Source: Crambe crambe
Taxonomy: Eukaryota; Porifera; Demospongiae; Poecilosclerida; Crambeidae
Direction: 5' to 3'
DNA length: 64,000 nt
NCBI GenBank assembly: GCA_963924555.1
Contig: OZ004584.1
Span: 6,323,001 to 6,387,000, forward strand
Both the position numbers and the translations under genes were made by a program. The notes beneath the pieces are model-generated. The model saw nothing but the letters and a program-made list of their open reading frames with translations. It had not been told where the DNA came from and did not search any database. Shown in pieces: positions 10,308 to 21,338 of the stretch; the stretch's first letter is position 1; every line of letters starts with the position of its first letter.

Positions 10308-11703
10308 TCACTGGACATAAACTTCAAATGCTTGAATTGCAATGTCTTCATCATCATGAGGTTGGTCACAACACACTCTCATCTCTATGTTGTCAGAGGC
10401 GAGTTCTGGAAGCCATCTGTAGAACCATGGAGGATCACTGTGAGTGCAATTCACATTGAACCCACAGTCTTCCCCAACCCATAGAGGAGATTCCTCATAA
10501 CACCCATCACGATATGTGCTGAGAATTCCACCACAAAAATAACTGTTTTCAACAAATGAAGGTTGAATAGAATCACACTGCCCCATACCTATACAATACT
10601 CAACATGACTGTAACAGATTAAAATAGTGGGGGGTTTGTAATACAGTTCCCATACATTTCAGCCCACAGTAACATTAAAATGTATACTTTAATTTACCAA
10701 AATGGTCAGCAGCAAAAGTCCAAATGTGCTGCCTCATGGGAGGCACTCCATAGGTTAGACTCACACCATCAACATAGTTAGAGTTGATCTCAAGGGGCCT
10801 CTGTCTTCCATGATGAGAAAATGCATCAGGTGTCCTATATTGATAGGCTCTGATCATCCCACATACATGGGTATAGTGAAGACCATGTGAAGTGTAACTA
10901 TTTGAAGAACATTTTCCATTTGGAGAGTTTGTACCAATTTCACATGTTGGTTCAGAATTGCAACTATCCCCCATCCTGAGACCACTGGGACACTGGCTAC
11001 TGTTGTCTCTCATGTCCAGATCAGCCACTCTCATCCACCCTCCAGTGATGTTACCACATGACCTGGTCATGTCACAATACACACGTACAGCAGAGCCATT
11101 GGAGGATCTGATCCAGTAGTGACCTGATGGAGAGGAGGGATTCATCTGCAAGATATGTGAACAGGAAGCAGCAGGGTTCAACTGTAGTAGGATATCATCA
11201 ATTCTTATTTCCAATGATCTTGAAACATTTGCTTGAAGTTCATTGAGATCATTAACAGAATTTTGAAGCTGTTTTATTCTTCTTTCATATTCAGATACGC
11301 TACCATTCACAGTAGTATCAAGTCCAACTATAAAATTCTGAAGCAATGTTGTTCTTCTTTCATATTCAGATATACTACTGTTCACAGAAAATTTAAGTCC
11401 AGATAGAGACCTCTGAAGCTGAACTATAACAGAACTCCGATGGTTGACTTGTGAGATATTCCACACTGTAAGAGCCAAGCTAGCAAATGCTGCACTACCT
11501 ACTAAGATGAATCCAACTAGTGCACACATCCACAACCAACTACTAACAGGCTTCTTCAACTTGGACTTATCTTGATGAGGAGTAACTGATGCATTCACAT
11601 TTCCTGAAGTACAATTAGATGGAATTTCATACTGAGAATTCACATCACAGGATGCAACAGCTTCCTTGAGATTTGGTAATTCATAAGTGTGTTCCTCTTC
11701 CAT
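10308..11703 (-). CDS. R5: class B type II transmembrane receptor-like protein, two exons, 428 aa
   Basis: Exon 1 is 10698-11703 and exon 2 is 10308-10588. The intron is 109 bp with donor G|GTAAAT and acceptor TATAG|GT, phase 1; the joined frame is exactly 429 codons with stop. The tail has YELP and YEIP. The transmembrane helix is at about 55-81. The stalk has three SSISEYERR or NGSVSEYERR modules. The class B head reads YCDMTRSCGNITGGWMRVA, then NYVDGVSLTYG, HIWTFAADHFG, and in exon 2 SYFCGG, DIEMRVCCDQ-like sequence (here NIEMRVCCDQ) and FEVYVQ. The splice sites are at identical positions in R8, psi20, psi21 and R26, which supports the model. Confidence 0.87.
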
Positions 11704-12437
11704 GGTTTAACTTGAAGATTCAGCTCATATAGATAATTTGCCTCTTAATCTTCTTGTGCTATGCATGCAAAGCGGAGCACAGAGTTGAATGACCTAAAGC
11801 AATGCTTGCCATTGTTTCCATAAGTTATGATAAGTGAATTTCTCTTGGGACTACGTATTTACCAAACAATCCATAGAATCACTTTCAAGTCTTTCTTTAA
11901 AAGAATAATGTGAATGAATACAAATCTAGCTAAAAGGTTATTTATCATAACTTATATATACTCTACATATCATCATAAAGTTACATGTGTGATAAAGTGC
12001 AAGAGGCTAAGAATCAATCCATAGCTAGCTATCATATGTAACAAAAAACTCAACTGATGAACCTTTGCCTACATTGGCAGATCACACAAGCATAATAAGT
12101 AGGACTCACTATCATCACACTCAACGTAAACTACATAAAGTTCGCCTGCAAAATGGAGTGTAAATACCAAAGAGTTTTGGGTAAATTTCTACTGGACAAC
12201 ATATGAGCAGCCCTACATATGTATTGAATTCTCAGGTCACTATTCCTTAGACTCTGCACTGCGACTTCAAGGATGAATTCAGCAGCAATACATGGGAACA
12301 GGAAGCAGCTGTACCAAATTTACAATCTCAATAGTGGAAGAGAGTTGACATTGTGTTGGCATTAGAGGGAGACATGGTGATGGTTTGCAATGTAATATTC
12401 CTGCTGTGCTATATTAGTGACATCCTTTGAAACCACA

Positions 12438-12582
12438 TTACACTGACATGAATTAAAGCAGCTTGGTGGGAGGCAGTGATGTAGGGGATATTATTAGGCA
12501 GCATAGAAATTTAGTTATTCAGATCACTGGCCATCTTGCTCTCACCACTTACTACTCCGAGCTTGTCCTATAGTTGGTGGTA
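12438..12582. repeat. Segment inverted relative to the duplicate copy at 31711-31854
   Basis: From TTACACTGACATGAATT to TATAGTTGGTGGTA this is the reverse complement of 31711-31854, while the sequence on both sides is in the same orientation in the two copies. The copy at 31711 is collinear with a third relative near 35870 (TATAGGACAAGCTCGG), so the inversion happened in this copy. Confidence 0.85.
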
Positions 12583-12639
12583 GCTTGGTTTAGGCAGTGA
12601 TGTAGGGATTATTATTGAATGCAGCATAATTTTGATGTT

Positions 12640-13255
12640 TGTTCACAGAAACTGCTACAGGTAAAAGTACAGACTAACCCTACATGGCCTTTTTCCCCTT
12701 CACTTGTTTGTTTACTTTTTATATAACCCTTTACTTGCTGTATCAACTTATGCTTAGATACTTATTAATTTGCTGTGCACATGATCATAACAGATATGTG
12801 CGCAAATGATGTCATTAAAATGGTTGACATTGTATCGTTTATAACGAAAAGTCGTTTGATATGACTGACTGATTATTTTGGAGGAAATCTCTGTGGATAA
12901 CGATGGTAAAAGCACGATATGTGGTTCTAACTGTACAAGTTGATATGAATTTGATTGTCGTAAGTGAAAGGATCATGAAGTTACAGCCATCAAAGAAGAT
13001 GAATCTGATGATGATGAATGAATCATAAAAATTTTAGATTTAGACGGCAGCTGGTACCGATCGTTGACGCTGTTCTGGAGGAGTTTGAACAGACATATCA
13101 TCATCTTCTGCATTGTTTTCCAGATGTAAGCAGTTTAGTCGAGCCTGTAGCAAGAATAGAAGAAATACAGAGAGTCTAGTTTGTACTGTTCTAATGAGAG
13201 AAGCCAAGCCCATTCCAGACTAACCCTACATAGAGAGTGCTATTGCACTCTCTGG
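12640..13255. repeat. Non-coding inserted element ending in a 9-bp hairpin
   Basis: Both ends carry AGACTAACCCTACAT (near 12670 and 13216). The right end has AGAGAGTGC, a 4-base loop, GCACTCTCT. The 22740 region, which is homologous just beyond the element, lacks it. A second copy is at 31930-32540, and a related end occurs at 58690-58890. No transposase is seen, so this is probably a non-autonomous DNA element. Confidence 0.5.
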
Positions 13256-13457
13256 CAATAGTGTGTACAAATACAGCCTGGGTACACACCTTAAATAAGA
13301 GTGAGTGCGACCTATTCATTATGTTTTCATAATTGCGTAAATGACACTCAAAATAATCATGAAAGTAGACACACATTCACTTATGGCTATAAAACTACTA
13401 AAAGACATGTTTAAAAAGCAAACAGTCATTCACTTGACAATGTAAACATTCATTCTT

Positions 13458-13978
13458 TACTGAACATACAGCTCTACAAGCTGGACAGGTATGTCTTCAT
13501 CAGTACCACCCTGACTTCCAGGTCATCAGTGGTGGACTGGGATAGGGTCTTGGAGGGTTGTTGAACTGGCAGCAGGTACTGGAGGGACTACATAACTGGC
13601 CATCCTAGAGAGGATCACCAGAGTAGAAGGTAGAGCTGGGAGATGTACTTCTATTGTTACCGTCGTTTGGCTGCATGAAGTTATTACAACTTTTGAATGC
13701 ACAAATTGAAGATTCGTATCTAGCATTGACAAAAGACCAGATGTGTTGTCGAGATCTAATACTGCCATGAGTGAGAGAGAGAGACCATCCATATAGGTCC
13801 ATCAATTAGACTGGAACATGAGGAGTAACCATCAGGAATGCAAGCTATTATATGTCCACACACACGACTATAGGTAAGTGGAATAGAATACCAAAACTTC
13901 TGTTCTGTGTCCTTCCACATGTCCTTACAGGGGTAGAAATGGTGGTCCAGTTTCTGGGACAGACCTGGTTGGGGTCAT
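13458..13978 (-). pseudogene. psi6: class A head remnant
   Basis: Class A C-terminal sequence is recognisable (SRQHIWSFVNARYESSICA and LVELYVQ-type end) but frameshifted several times. Part of the C-terminal coding sequence is deleted near 13500 and 13550. It stops abruptly at DPNQVC-like sequence, so tail, membrane helix, stalk and the start of the head are absent. It is the counterpart of psi16 (32732-33655), and its nearest intact relative is R11. Confidence 0.85.
13765..13769. other. Empty insertion site matching the solo LTR at 33060-33432
   Basis: psi6 has a single CCATG here. The duplicate psi16 has CCATG on both sides of a 373-bp insertion (33055-33059 and 33433-33437). This is the pre-insertion allele. 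Confidence 0.8.
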
Positions 13979-14127
13979 AAAATCAGTCATAAAATCAGTC
14001 CATATAATATGTAAGTAACTTTTCAAATAAATCAAATAAATTTGGAAATAGACACGAGTCATACTACTATATTATAAAAATAGTTTGTTTCAAACTAGCA
14101 CTAAGAAAGGACAATAATGATTCAAAT

Positions 14128-14132
<5 letters not shown>

Positions 14133-14159
<27 letters not shown>
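14133..14159. repeat. (CA)n microsatellite 3' of psi7
   Basis: About 13 CA units directly downstream of the class A 3' end. The same location relative to the gene is occupied by CA repeats 3' of R17, psi19, R23 and psi25. Confidence 0.95.
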
Positions 14160-14181
14160 AATGTAGTTATAAAAAAGTCCA

Positions 14182-14187
14182 TTTATT
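14182..14187 (-). promoter_or_regulatory. AATAAA directly after the psi7 stop codon
   Basis: On the minus strand the stop TAG is followed at once by AATAAA (TAGAATAAA). The same arrangement is found at R17 and R23. It is a good match to the polyadenylation hexamer, but the implied 3' UTR would be very short. Usage is inferred. Confidence 0.5.
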
Positions 14188-15417
14188 CTACTGGACATAC
14201 AGTTCCACAAGCTGAATAGGTATATCTTCATCACTAAAGTTTTTACAGACCCTGACCTCCAGGTCATCAGTGGTGGACTGGGGGAGGGTCTTACAGAACC
14301 ATGGAGGGTTGTTGAACTGGCAGCAGGTGCTGGAGGGACCACATCCCTGGCCGTCCCAGAGAGGGTCACCATTGTAAAATATAGTAGAAGATGTTGTACT
14401 AGCATGGTTGCCAGAGTCACAGAAGTAGTCATCTCCAATGAAAAATGTTGAATATGGCCAAGGATTGCTGCTACTGCATGCACAAATAAAGGATGAAGAG
14501 ATCACTTCTCCTCCAACACTGATAAATGACCAGATGTGTTCTCAAGATCCATCACTGCCATGAGTCAGGGAGACACCATCAATGTAGGCTTCATTGATGT
14601 TATCAGATACAGTATTAAAAGCATCAGGAATGCCATGTTGATAAGCTATTATGCGTCCACACACTCGAGTATAGGTCATCCCAAAAGTGGAATAGAACAC
14701 TGAATTGCAACCTCCTCCACTGGTCCGTCCCCTCCCACATGTCCTCATGGGGGAAGAGATGTACGTCCAGTTGCTGGGACAGACCTGGTTGGGGTCTGAC
14801 ATGTTGAGGAAGGCCACACGAGTCCACCCACTTGGTCCATCACAACCACACTGCCTGTTGAAGTCACAGTACACACGCACAGCAGAGCCATTGGAGGACC
14901 TGATCCAGTAGTGACCTGATGGGGAGGAGGGATTCAACTGCAAGATTAGGGAAGAAGCGGGATTGATTGAGTCTCTTCTAAGTTGTTCGATGCGATCATT
15001 TAGAGAATTTTGTATCTGCACTATTCTTTCAAGCTCTGATGCACTATCATTCAGAGAATCCTGAAGCTGCATTATATTTTCTTTAAGTTCAGATATGCTA
15101 CCATTCACAGAAATTTCAAGTCCAGATATAGAATTTGGAAGCTGCATTATAACTATCTCAAGCTTAGCACTCTGATGGTTGACTTGTGAAGAATTCCACA
15201 CTGTAAGAGCCAAGCTAGCAAATGCTGCACTACCTACTAAGATGAATCCAACTAGTGCACACATCCACAAACTATTATAAACAGGCTTGGACTTATCTTG
15301 ACGAGGAGTAGCTGACGTGGACACACTTGCTGGTGTAAACTTTGATGGAATATCATACTTGGAATTCTCATCACGTCCCTCGAGATTTGGTAGTTCGTAA
15401 GTGTGTTTCTCTTGCAT
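14188..15417 (-). pseudogene. psi7: class A receptor-like gene with a single nonsense codon
   Basis: The frame is open from MQEKH at 15417 to the family stop at 14188 (409 codons) except for one TGA at 14542-14544, where relatives have CGA (Arg of SRQHIW). That is a C-to-T change at a CpG. Upstream parts are normal: YELP and YDIP tail motifs, membrane helix, two short stalk modules, full fibrinogen-like segment. Downstream the head continues in frame to DLEVRVC and LVELYVQ. If translated as is, the 291-residue product lacks the distal head. It could be a recent null allele, a sequencing error or a read-through codon. Confidence 0.85.
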
Positions 15418-16680
15418 GGTTCAATAGACACAAAGTTCTTTGATAGCTATGCCTCCTGATCTCTTCTGAGCTATATATTTTCCTTTGGGATTTATGTAAA
15501 CATGGCCCAAATCTGTTTATCAAACAGTATATTAATATAATTATGTTACTCTTCCATGGTTTAACTTGAAGAAGGAAATCTGGCTCAGTTTGTCTATTGA
15601 TGTTTCAGTCTTATGCAATGCCACATTTCTAAATTATGGACTTTTAGAAGCTATCTGGCCTAAAAAGATGTGTTTACAGCGACAGTTTCCGTAACTATAA
15701 TATTAATGATGATAAGAGGATGAAAGACTTGTCTTTGTGGCTGCATATGAAGCAAATGAAGAGAAAAGTATACTCCAATTCAAAGTTCACTGTGCTGGTC
15801 TCACATATCATGTCTAAGTACATGAATTAAAAGTTAGTAATAATGTGAAATCCAGCATATAGGTCAAGTATTACTTTGTGGTATTAAATTTGTCCACCAT
15901 GGTAATAGCTAGCTACACATTAAGTATGACCAATAGATATGAAGAACCTGTCTTTGGGGCTAAATATGAAGCAAAAACACAAATTTGCTGACTTCATAAA
16001 TAATTCTCTTGAAAGTGTTTTTGGGTGTTTGAGTTGTAGTAGCTAAATAAACATGCTGATATGGCTTCCTGTTCAAAAATAATCTTTTTACTTGTAAATA
16101 ACCTAGCTGTCTATAATGGAAACACATATTATTATAGCCACCATCAAAACAAGGAAGCCCAAGGGAACTTTACTTGAAGTTCTAACTAGCCCATGCATGG
16201 TCTTCAGCATAATAATAGATAGGGTCAAGAAACTCAAGCTAATTTGAATCTTGACAGTTTTAGTATGAAATATGAGTAATGATTCCATATGCACATGTGT
16301 GGCCACATGCAGGTGCATCAGTAGGAGCAGAGGAAGTCACAGTCAACATGAGCTTAATTAACTGTGGTACATTCCTGCATACATATAATATCTTTTCCTC
16401 TACTGGAAGTCTTCAGGTCACTGGTGTCATTCGTACTCAGATATTGAGTGATGCTCGGGCATTACAACTATAATTATGAATCATATATTGTATTCGTATC
16501 CAATCCAATACTTATGTATTCCATTCAAAATTAATGATTTGCCCACATGGGAAAGAACACACATAACAAGTGTAAGATTTGTAGCTACTCTAGAGGGAAT
16601 CACAAAGGTATGTGCGTGAAGCTCAAGTAAAATGTAAGGCTATGGCTGATTTAATGTCAACAGCATAGTTAAAATTCTCA
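15418..16680. other. Intergenic: psi7 5' flank and duplicated R4-type 5' flank
   Basis: Positions 15418-15545 are the psi7 5' flank, matching that of R10 at 21077. From 15549 the sequence starts with the last bases of a family start (CTCTTCCATGGTTTAACTTG) and then follows 9225-10307 to the class B gene. The gene that should sit to the left of this flank has been deleted up to its first three codons. Confidence 0.65.
15549..15557 (-). pseudogene. Start-codon remnant of a deleted class A gene
   Basis: Only ATGGAAGAG (first three codons) remains in front of an R4-type 5' flank that is otherwise collinear for over 1 kb. The rest of the gene was replaced by the psi7 side. It marks a recombination breakpoint. 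Confidence 0.6.
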
Positions 16681-16754
16681 CTGGACGTAAAATTCAAATG
16701 CTTGAATTGCAATATCTTCATCTTTGTGAAGTTGGTCACAACACACTCTCATCT

Positions 16755-18080
16755 CTATGTCGTCAGAGGTGAGTTCTGGAAGAACCATGGAAGATCACTG
16801 TGAGTGCAATTCACATTGGACCGACAGTCTTCCCCAACCCATAGAGGAGATTCCTCATGACACCCATCACGATGTGTGCTGAGAATTCCACCACAAAAAT
16901 AACTGTTTTCAACAAATGAAGGTCGAATAGAATCACACTGCCCCATACCTACACAATATTCAACATTGTAATAAATCTTAATAGAGAGGGGAGGTTTGTA
17001 ATAATTATGTTTCCCACTTTTGTCAACACAAAAAATACACTGAAGTGAGGTAGCTAATGTATAATTTGATTTACCAATATGGTCAGCAGCAAAAGTCCAA
17101 ATGTGCCGCCTCATGGGAGGCACTCCGTAGGTTAGACTCACACCATCAACATAGTTAGAGTTGATCCCAAGGGGCCTCTGTCTTTCATAATGAACAAATG
17201 CATCGGGTGTCCTAACTTGATAGGCTCTGATCATCCCACATACATGGGAATAGTGAAGACCATGTGAAGTGTAACTATTTGAAGAACATTTTCCAGTTGG
17301 AGAGTTTGTACCAATTTCACATGTTGGTTCAGGATCGCAACTATCTCCCTGCCTGAGACCACTGGGACACTGAGTACTGTTGTCTCTCATGTCCAGACTA
17401 GCCACTCTCATCCACCCTCCAGTGATGTTACCACATGACCTGGTCATATCACAGTACACACGTATAGCAGAGCCATTGGAGGACTTGATCCAGTAGTGAC
17501 CTGATGGGGAGGAGGGATTCATCTGCAAGACATGGGAACAGGAAGCAGCAGGGTTCAGCTGTAGTAGGATATCATCAATTTGTATTTCCAAAGATCTTGA
17601 AGCATTTGCTTGAAGTTCATTGAGATCATTAACGGAATTCTGAAGGTGCTTTATTCTTCTATCATTTTCGAATATGCTACCATTCACAGTAGCATCACGT
17701 CCAACTATAGAATTCTGAAGCAATGTTATTCTTCTTTCATATTCAGATATGCTACTGTTCACGGAAAATTCAAGTCCAGATAGAGACCTCTGAAGCTGAA
17801 CTATAACAGAACTCTGATGGTTGACTTGTGAAGAATTCCACACTGTAAGAGCCAAGCTAGCAAATACTGCACTACCTACTAAGATGAATCCAACTAGTGC
17901 ACACATGCACAACCAACTACAAACAGGCTTCTTCAACTTGGACTTATCTTGATGAGGAGTTGCATAAGCAGACACACTTACTGGTATAAACTTTGATGGA
18001 ATTTCATACTGAGAATTCCCATCCTTGGATGTAACAGCTTCCTTGAAATCAGGTAATTCATAAGTGTGTTTCTCTTCCAT
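16755..18080 (-). CDS. R8: class B receptor-like gene with a frameshifted C-terminus, 399 aa spliced
   Basis: Exon 1 is 17075-18080 and exon 2 is 16755-16948; intron 16949-17074 (126 bp, G|GTAAAT ... TGTAG|GT). The intron is a multiple of three with no in-frame stop, so an unspliced message would also read through. The tail has YELP and YEIP; the class B head is intact to PWF. Compared with R5, 10 bases are missing near 16780 (CCATCTGTAG in R5). This shifts the frame, so the last ~30 residues (LTSDDIEMRVCC...EVYVQ-type end) are replaced by FQNSPLTT. The old family stop is still visible near 16681. Confidence 0.75.
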   Translation of the reverse strand: MEEKHTYELPDFKEAVTSKDGNSQYEIPSKFIPVSVSAYATPHQDKSKLKKPVCSWLCMCALVGFILVGSAVFASLALTVWNSSQVNHQSSVIVQLQRSLSGLEFSVNSSISEYERRITLLQNSIVGRDATVNGSIFENDRRIKHLQNSVNDLNELQANASRSLEIQIDDILLQLNPAASCSHVLQMNPSSPSGHYWIKSSNGSAIRVYCDMTRSCGNITGGWMRVASLDMRDNSTQCPSGLRQGDSCDPEPTCEIGTNSPTGKCSSNSYTSHGLHYSHVCGMIRAYQVRTPDAFVHYERQRPLGINSNYVDGVSLTYGVPPMRRHIWTFAADHIGKSNYTLATSLQCIFCVDKSGKHNYYKPPLSIKIYYNVEYCVGMGQCDSIRPSFVENSYFCGGILSTHRDGCHEESPLWVGEDCRSNVNCTHSDLPWFFQNSPLTT

Positions 18081-18892
18081 GGTTTAACCCGAAGAAGACG
18101 ATTCAGCTCAAAGTTCCCTGATGAGTTTGCATCTTGATATCGAAAATTTTGCGTTATGCAGTGCCACTGATGGGGATTTATGACTTTATGGAGTTACAGC
18201 CTGCCTAAAATAGTGTTGACAAGTCTTTTCTTAATGGATTGAACCATTCCCATTACTTACATCAACTACACATCACAAACAAACTAAGAATTATTGTAAC
18301 AAAAATATTATTTCAATCACTACATCTTAAATACTGAATTTATTATACATGTGTAATATTTATCACACTGACAGATGTCCTCAATCCATAGTTCAAAAGT
18401 TCACTGAGCTGGCCTCATAACACTTCTCAAATTCTAAACAATATACCCCTCTTTGTATAAGCATTAATGGTGTGCATGAGTGTGTGCTATTGGACATGTT
18501 CATCATACTTTAGGGCAAAGTGCAGTTTCAATTATGGCATCTATGGTATGCCATAATGAGTCAATCAATCATTGGCATTATCTCCCCTCAACATCCTTCC
18601 ATTGATTAGATGCAAAGGAAAGATCTTGAGACATTGTTTTCATCATTGTTAATACAGCACTAGTAAAGGAATTGTAGAATTACCACCCTTGGAAACTTGT
18701 TCTGAACATCTCTCATAGTTATGACAATTCTTATTCAAATGGTAAAGGGTCATAATGATAATATACAAATTAAAAGCGTCTTCATGAAATTGATGATTCC
18801 TTACCGTTTCTGTTCTTGTTCCCCATTTTCCAGTTGCCATAAAAAGAATTCTTCATTTATTAAAGTTTGTTGTTAAACACAAAAAAGGTTCA
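18081..18892. other. Intergenic: R8 5' flank
   Basis: Homologous to 42858-43633 upstream of psi21, with small indels. No coding sequence is recognised. Confidence 0.6.
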
Positions 18893-19560
18893 TTTGTATT
18901 CCAGTACATACTAGGGAAGGGTCTTACAGAACCATGGAGGGTTGTTGAACTGGCAGCAGGTACTATTGGAATCACACCCCTTATAATTTCAGAGAGGGTC
19001 ATTGGAGAGGAAATGAAGTAGTATATTATTACAACCATGATGCCGGAGTCACAGAAGTAATCTTTTCCAACAAATGCAGCTACTGCTACTGCATTTTCAT
19101 AGCCATGCTGTATGAAAGGAGCCTCTTTCTCTGATAACACTGGCAAAGGACCAGATATTCTTCAAGATTCCACACTGCCATGTGTCAGGGAGACATCATC
19201 AACATTATAGTCCTTCAATCTGATGGAAGGAGAAGCAAAAATGTGTCAGTGTATCTATCTTGATAGGCTATTATGCGTCCACACACATGGTTATAAATCA
19301 GTCCAAAAGTGGAATAGAACATTAATTTGCAACTACCATTGCTGTTTCGTTCCCTCCAGCATGTCCTAAAGAGGAAAGCCAGTAGCTGGGAGGCATGTAC
19401 TACTTGGTCCATCACAACCACACTGCCTGTTAAAGTCACAGTACACACACACACAATAGAATTACAGGACATGATCCAGTAGTGACCTGATGGGGAGAAG
19501 GAATTCAATATCAAGACATGCATGGTAACATAAAGTAACAGGGTTATTGAATTGAACACT
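18893..19560 (-). pseudogene. psi9: decayed class A head remnant
   Basis: Head sequences are detectable in shifting frames: PWFCKTLP-type sequence near 18920, the VCGRIIAYQD segment near 19265, and SPSGHYWIMS near 19480. There are many frameshifts and internal deletions, and no tail, membrane helix or stalk. Its counterpart is psi22 (43634-44110), so it was already broken before that block was duplicated. Confidence 0.8.
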
Positions 19561-19897
19561 GACTTCACAAAGTAAAACAGGCTAATGAACTCCAAGATAT
19601 CGATAAAATTTAATGTCTATTCCTGAAATCAAGATCTTTGCTTGAAGTAGCTATATTTGCAGATTCCTGTCTTGCAGGACCTTATAATAATTAGACCATT
19701 GAGTGTGTGTGGTCTACAATATAAAATCAGTCCCAATAATAATGCAAGTAACTTTTCGAATAATGCAAAAATAGATACGAGACATACTATGGCATTACAA
19801 AAATAGTTTGTGTCAATCAGGCACTAAGAAAGGACAGTCAAGATTCAAATCACATACACACAAACACAAAAAAAGTGTAGTCAGCTATTAAACTATT

Positions 19898-21076
19898 CTA
19901 CTGGACATACAGTTCCACAAGCTGAATAGGTATATCTTCATCGTTAAAGCTTTTACAGATCCTGACTTCCAGGTCACCAGTAGTGGATTGGGGGAGGGTC
20001 TTACAGAACCATGGAGGGTTGTTGAATTGGCAGCAGGAGCTGGAGGGACCACATCCTTGACCGTCCCAGAGTGGGTCACCACTGTAGAATGTAGATGTAG
20101 ATAATGTGTTAGCATGGTTGCCAGAGTCACAGAAGTAGTCATCTCCAACGAAAGATGTAGAATGTGGCCAAGGATTGCTGCTACTGCATGCACAAATAAA
20201 AGATGAAGAGATCGCTTCTCCTGCAGCACTGACAAATGACCAGATGTGTTGTCGAGATCCATTATTGTCATGAGTCAGGGAGACACCATCAATGTAGACT
20301 TCATTGATATCATCAGATCCAGTATCAAAAGCATCAGGAATGCCATCTTGATAAGCTATTATACGTCCACACACACGAATGTAGGTCATCCCAAAAGTGG
20401 AATAGAACACTGAATTGCAACCATCTCTGCTGGTTTGTCCCTTCCCACATGTCCTCACAGGGGAAGAGATGTACGTCCAGTTGCTGGGACAGACCTGGTT
20501 GGGGTCTGACATATTGAGGAAGGCAACACGAGTCCACCCACTTGGTCCATCACAACCACACTGCCTGTTGAAGTCACAGTACACACGCACAGCAGAGCCA
20601 TTGGAGGACCTGATCCAGTAGTGACCTGATGGGGAGGAGGGATTCAACAAGATTTGGGAACATGAAGAAGCAGGATTGATTGAGTCTCTTCCAAACAGAC
20701 TATATGATAATTGTTCGATGCGATCATTTAGAGAATTTTGTATGTGCATTATTCTTTCAAGCTCAGATGCACTATCATTCAGTGAATTCTGAAGCTGCTT
20801 TATTAAACTTTTACATTCTGATATGCTACTGACTTGTGAAGAATTCCACGCTGTAAGAGCCAAGCTAGCAAATGCTGTACTACCTACTAAGATGAATCCA
20901 ACTAGTGCACACATCCACAAACTATTACAAACAGGCATCTTCAACTTGGACTTATCTTGACGAGGAGTAACTGATGTGGACACACTTGCTGATGTAAAAT
21001 CTGATGGAATATCATACTCGGAATTTTCATCACATCCCTCGAGATTTGGTAGTTCGTAAGCGTGTTTCTCTTGCAT
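19898..21076 (-). CDS. R10: class A receptor-like protein with the shortest stalk, 392 aa
   Basis: Single exon, intact, starting MQEKHAYELP at 21076. Tail motifs YELP and YDIP. The basic patch is KSKLKMP. The membrane helix is followed by WNSSQVSSISECK, where relatives have an extra ~25-residue module after SQVNH, so the stalk is reduced to about 60 residues. The head is complete from SCSQIL through YWIRSSNGS and FYSTFGMTYIRVCGR to DLEVRIC and LVELYVQ. It is the distal gene of the R8-psi9-R10 block. Confidence 0.88.
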   Translation of the reverse strand: MQEKHAYELPNLEGCDENSEYDIPSDFTSASVSTSVTPRQDKSKLKMPVCNSLWMCALVGFILVGSTAFASLALTAWNSSQVSSISECKSLIKQLQNSLNDSASELERIMHIQNSLNDRIEQLSYSLFGRDSINPASSCSQILLNPSSPSGHYWIRSSNGSAVRVYCDFNRQCGCDGPSGWTRVAFLNMSDPNQVCPSNWTYISSPVRTCGKGQTSRDGCNSVFYSTFGMTYIRVCGRIIAYQDGIPDAFDTGSDDINEVYIDGVSLTHDNNGSRQHIWSFVSAAGEAISSSFICACSSSNPWPHSTSFVGDDYFCDSGNHANTLSTSTFYSGDPLWDGQGCGPSSSCCQFNNPPWFCKTLPQSTTGDLEVRICKSFNDEDIPIQLVELYVQ

Positions 21077-21338
21077 GGTTCAATAGACACAAAGTTCTTT
21101 GATAGCTATATTCCTCCTGATCTTTTGTGAGCTACACATACATTTGGAATTTTTTCCTTTGGAAATTATGTATACATAGCCTGAATCTGTTTATAAAACA
21201 CTTCATTATGTAGCTTCTGAGCATGTCCCATAGAGAATTGTAGTATCGTCTAGGCAATATTTGCATAATTTTAAAGTTAATAAAGTTCACTGTTTTGCAG
21301 TACTGATAAGTTCATAACTGTTCAGATATAATTATGTT
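21077..21338. other. R10 5' flank
   Basis: Matches the psi7 5' flank (15418-15545) close to the gene, then becomes unique. No motif beyond the shared flank can be supported. Confidence 0.5.

Larger units (their letters stand above)
11704..13457. other. Intergenic: R5 5' flank, duplicated at 30964-32731
   Basis: Nearly collinear with 30964-32731, including TATGCATGCAAAGCGGA near the start. It differs by a 145-bp inversion (12438-12582). The non-coding element at about 12640-13255 is present in both copies. No gene is recognised. Confidence 0.65.

Noticed and set aside
16949-17074. Treating the R8 intron as coding because it is open
   Set aside because: The same segment has conserved splice sites in four paralogs, and the two-exon joins restore the family alignment exactly.
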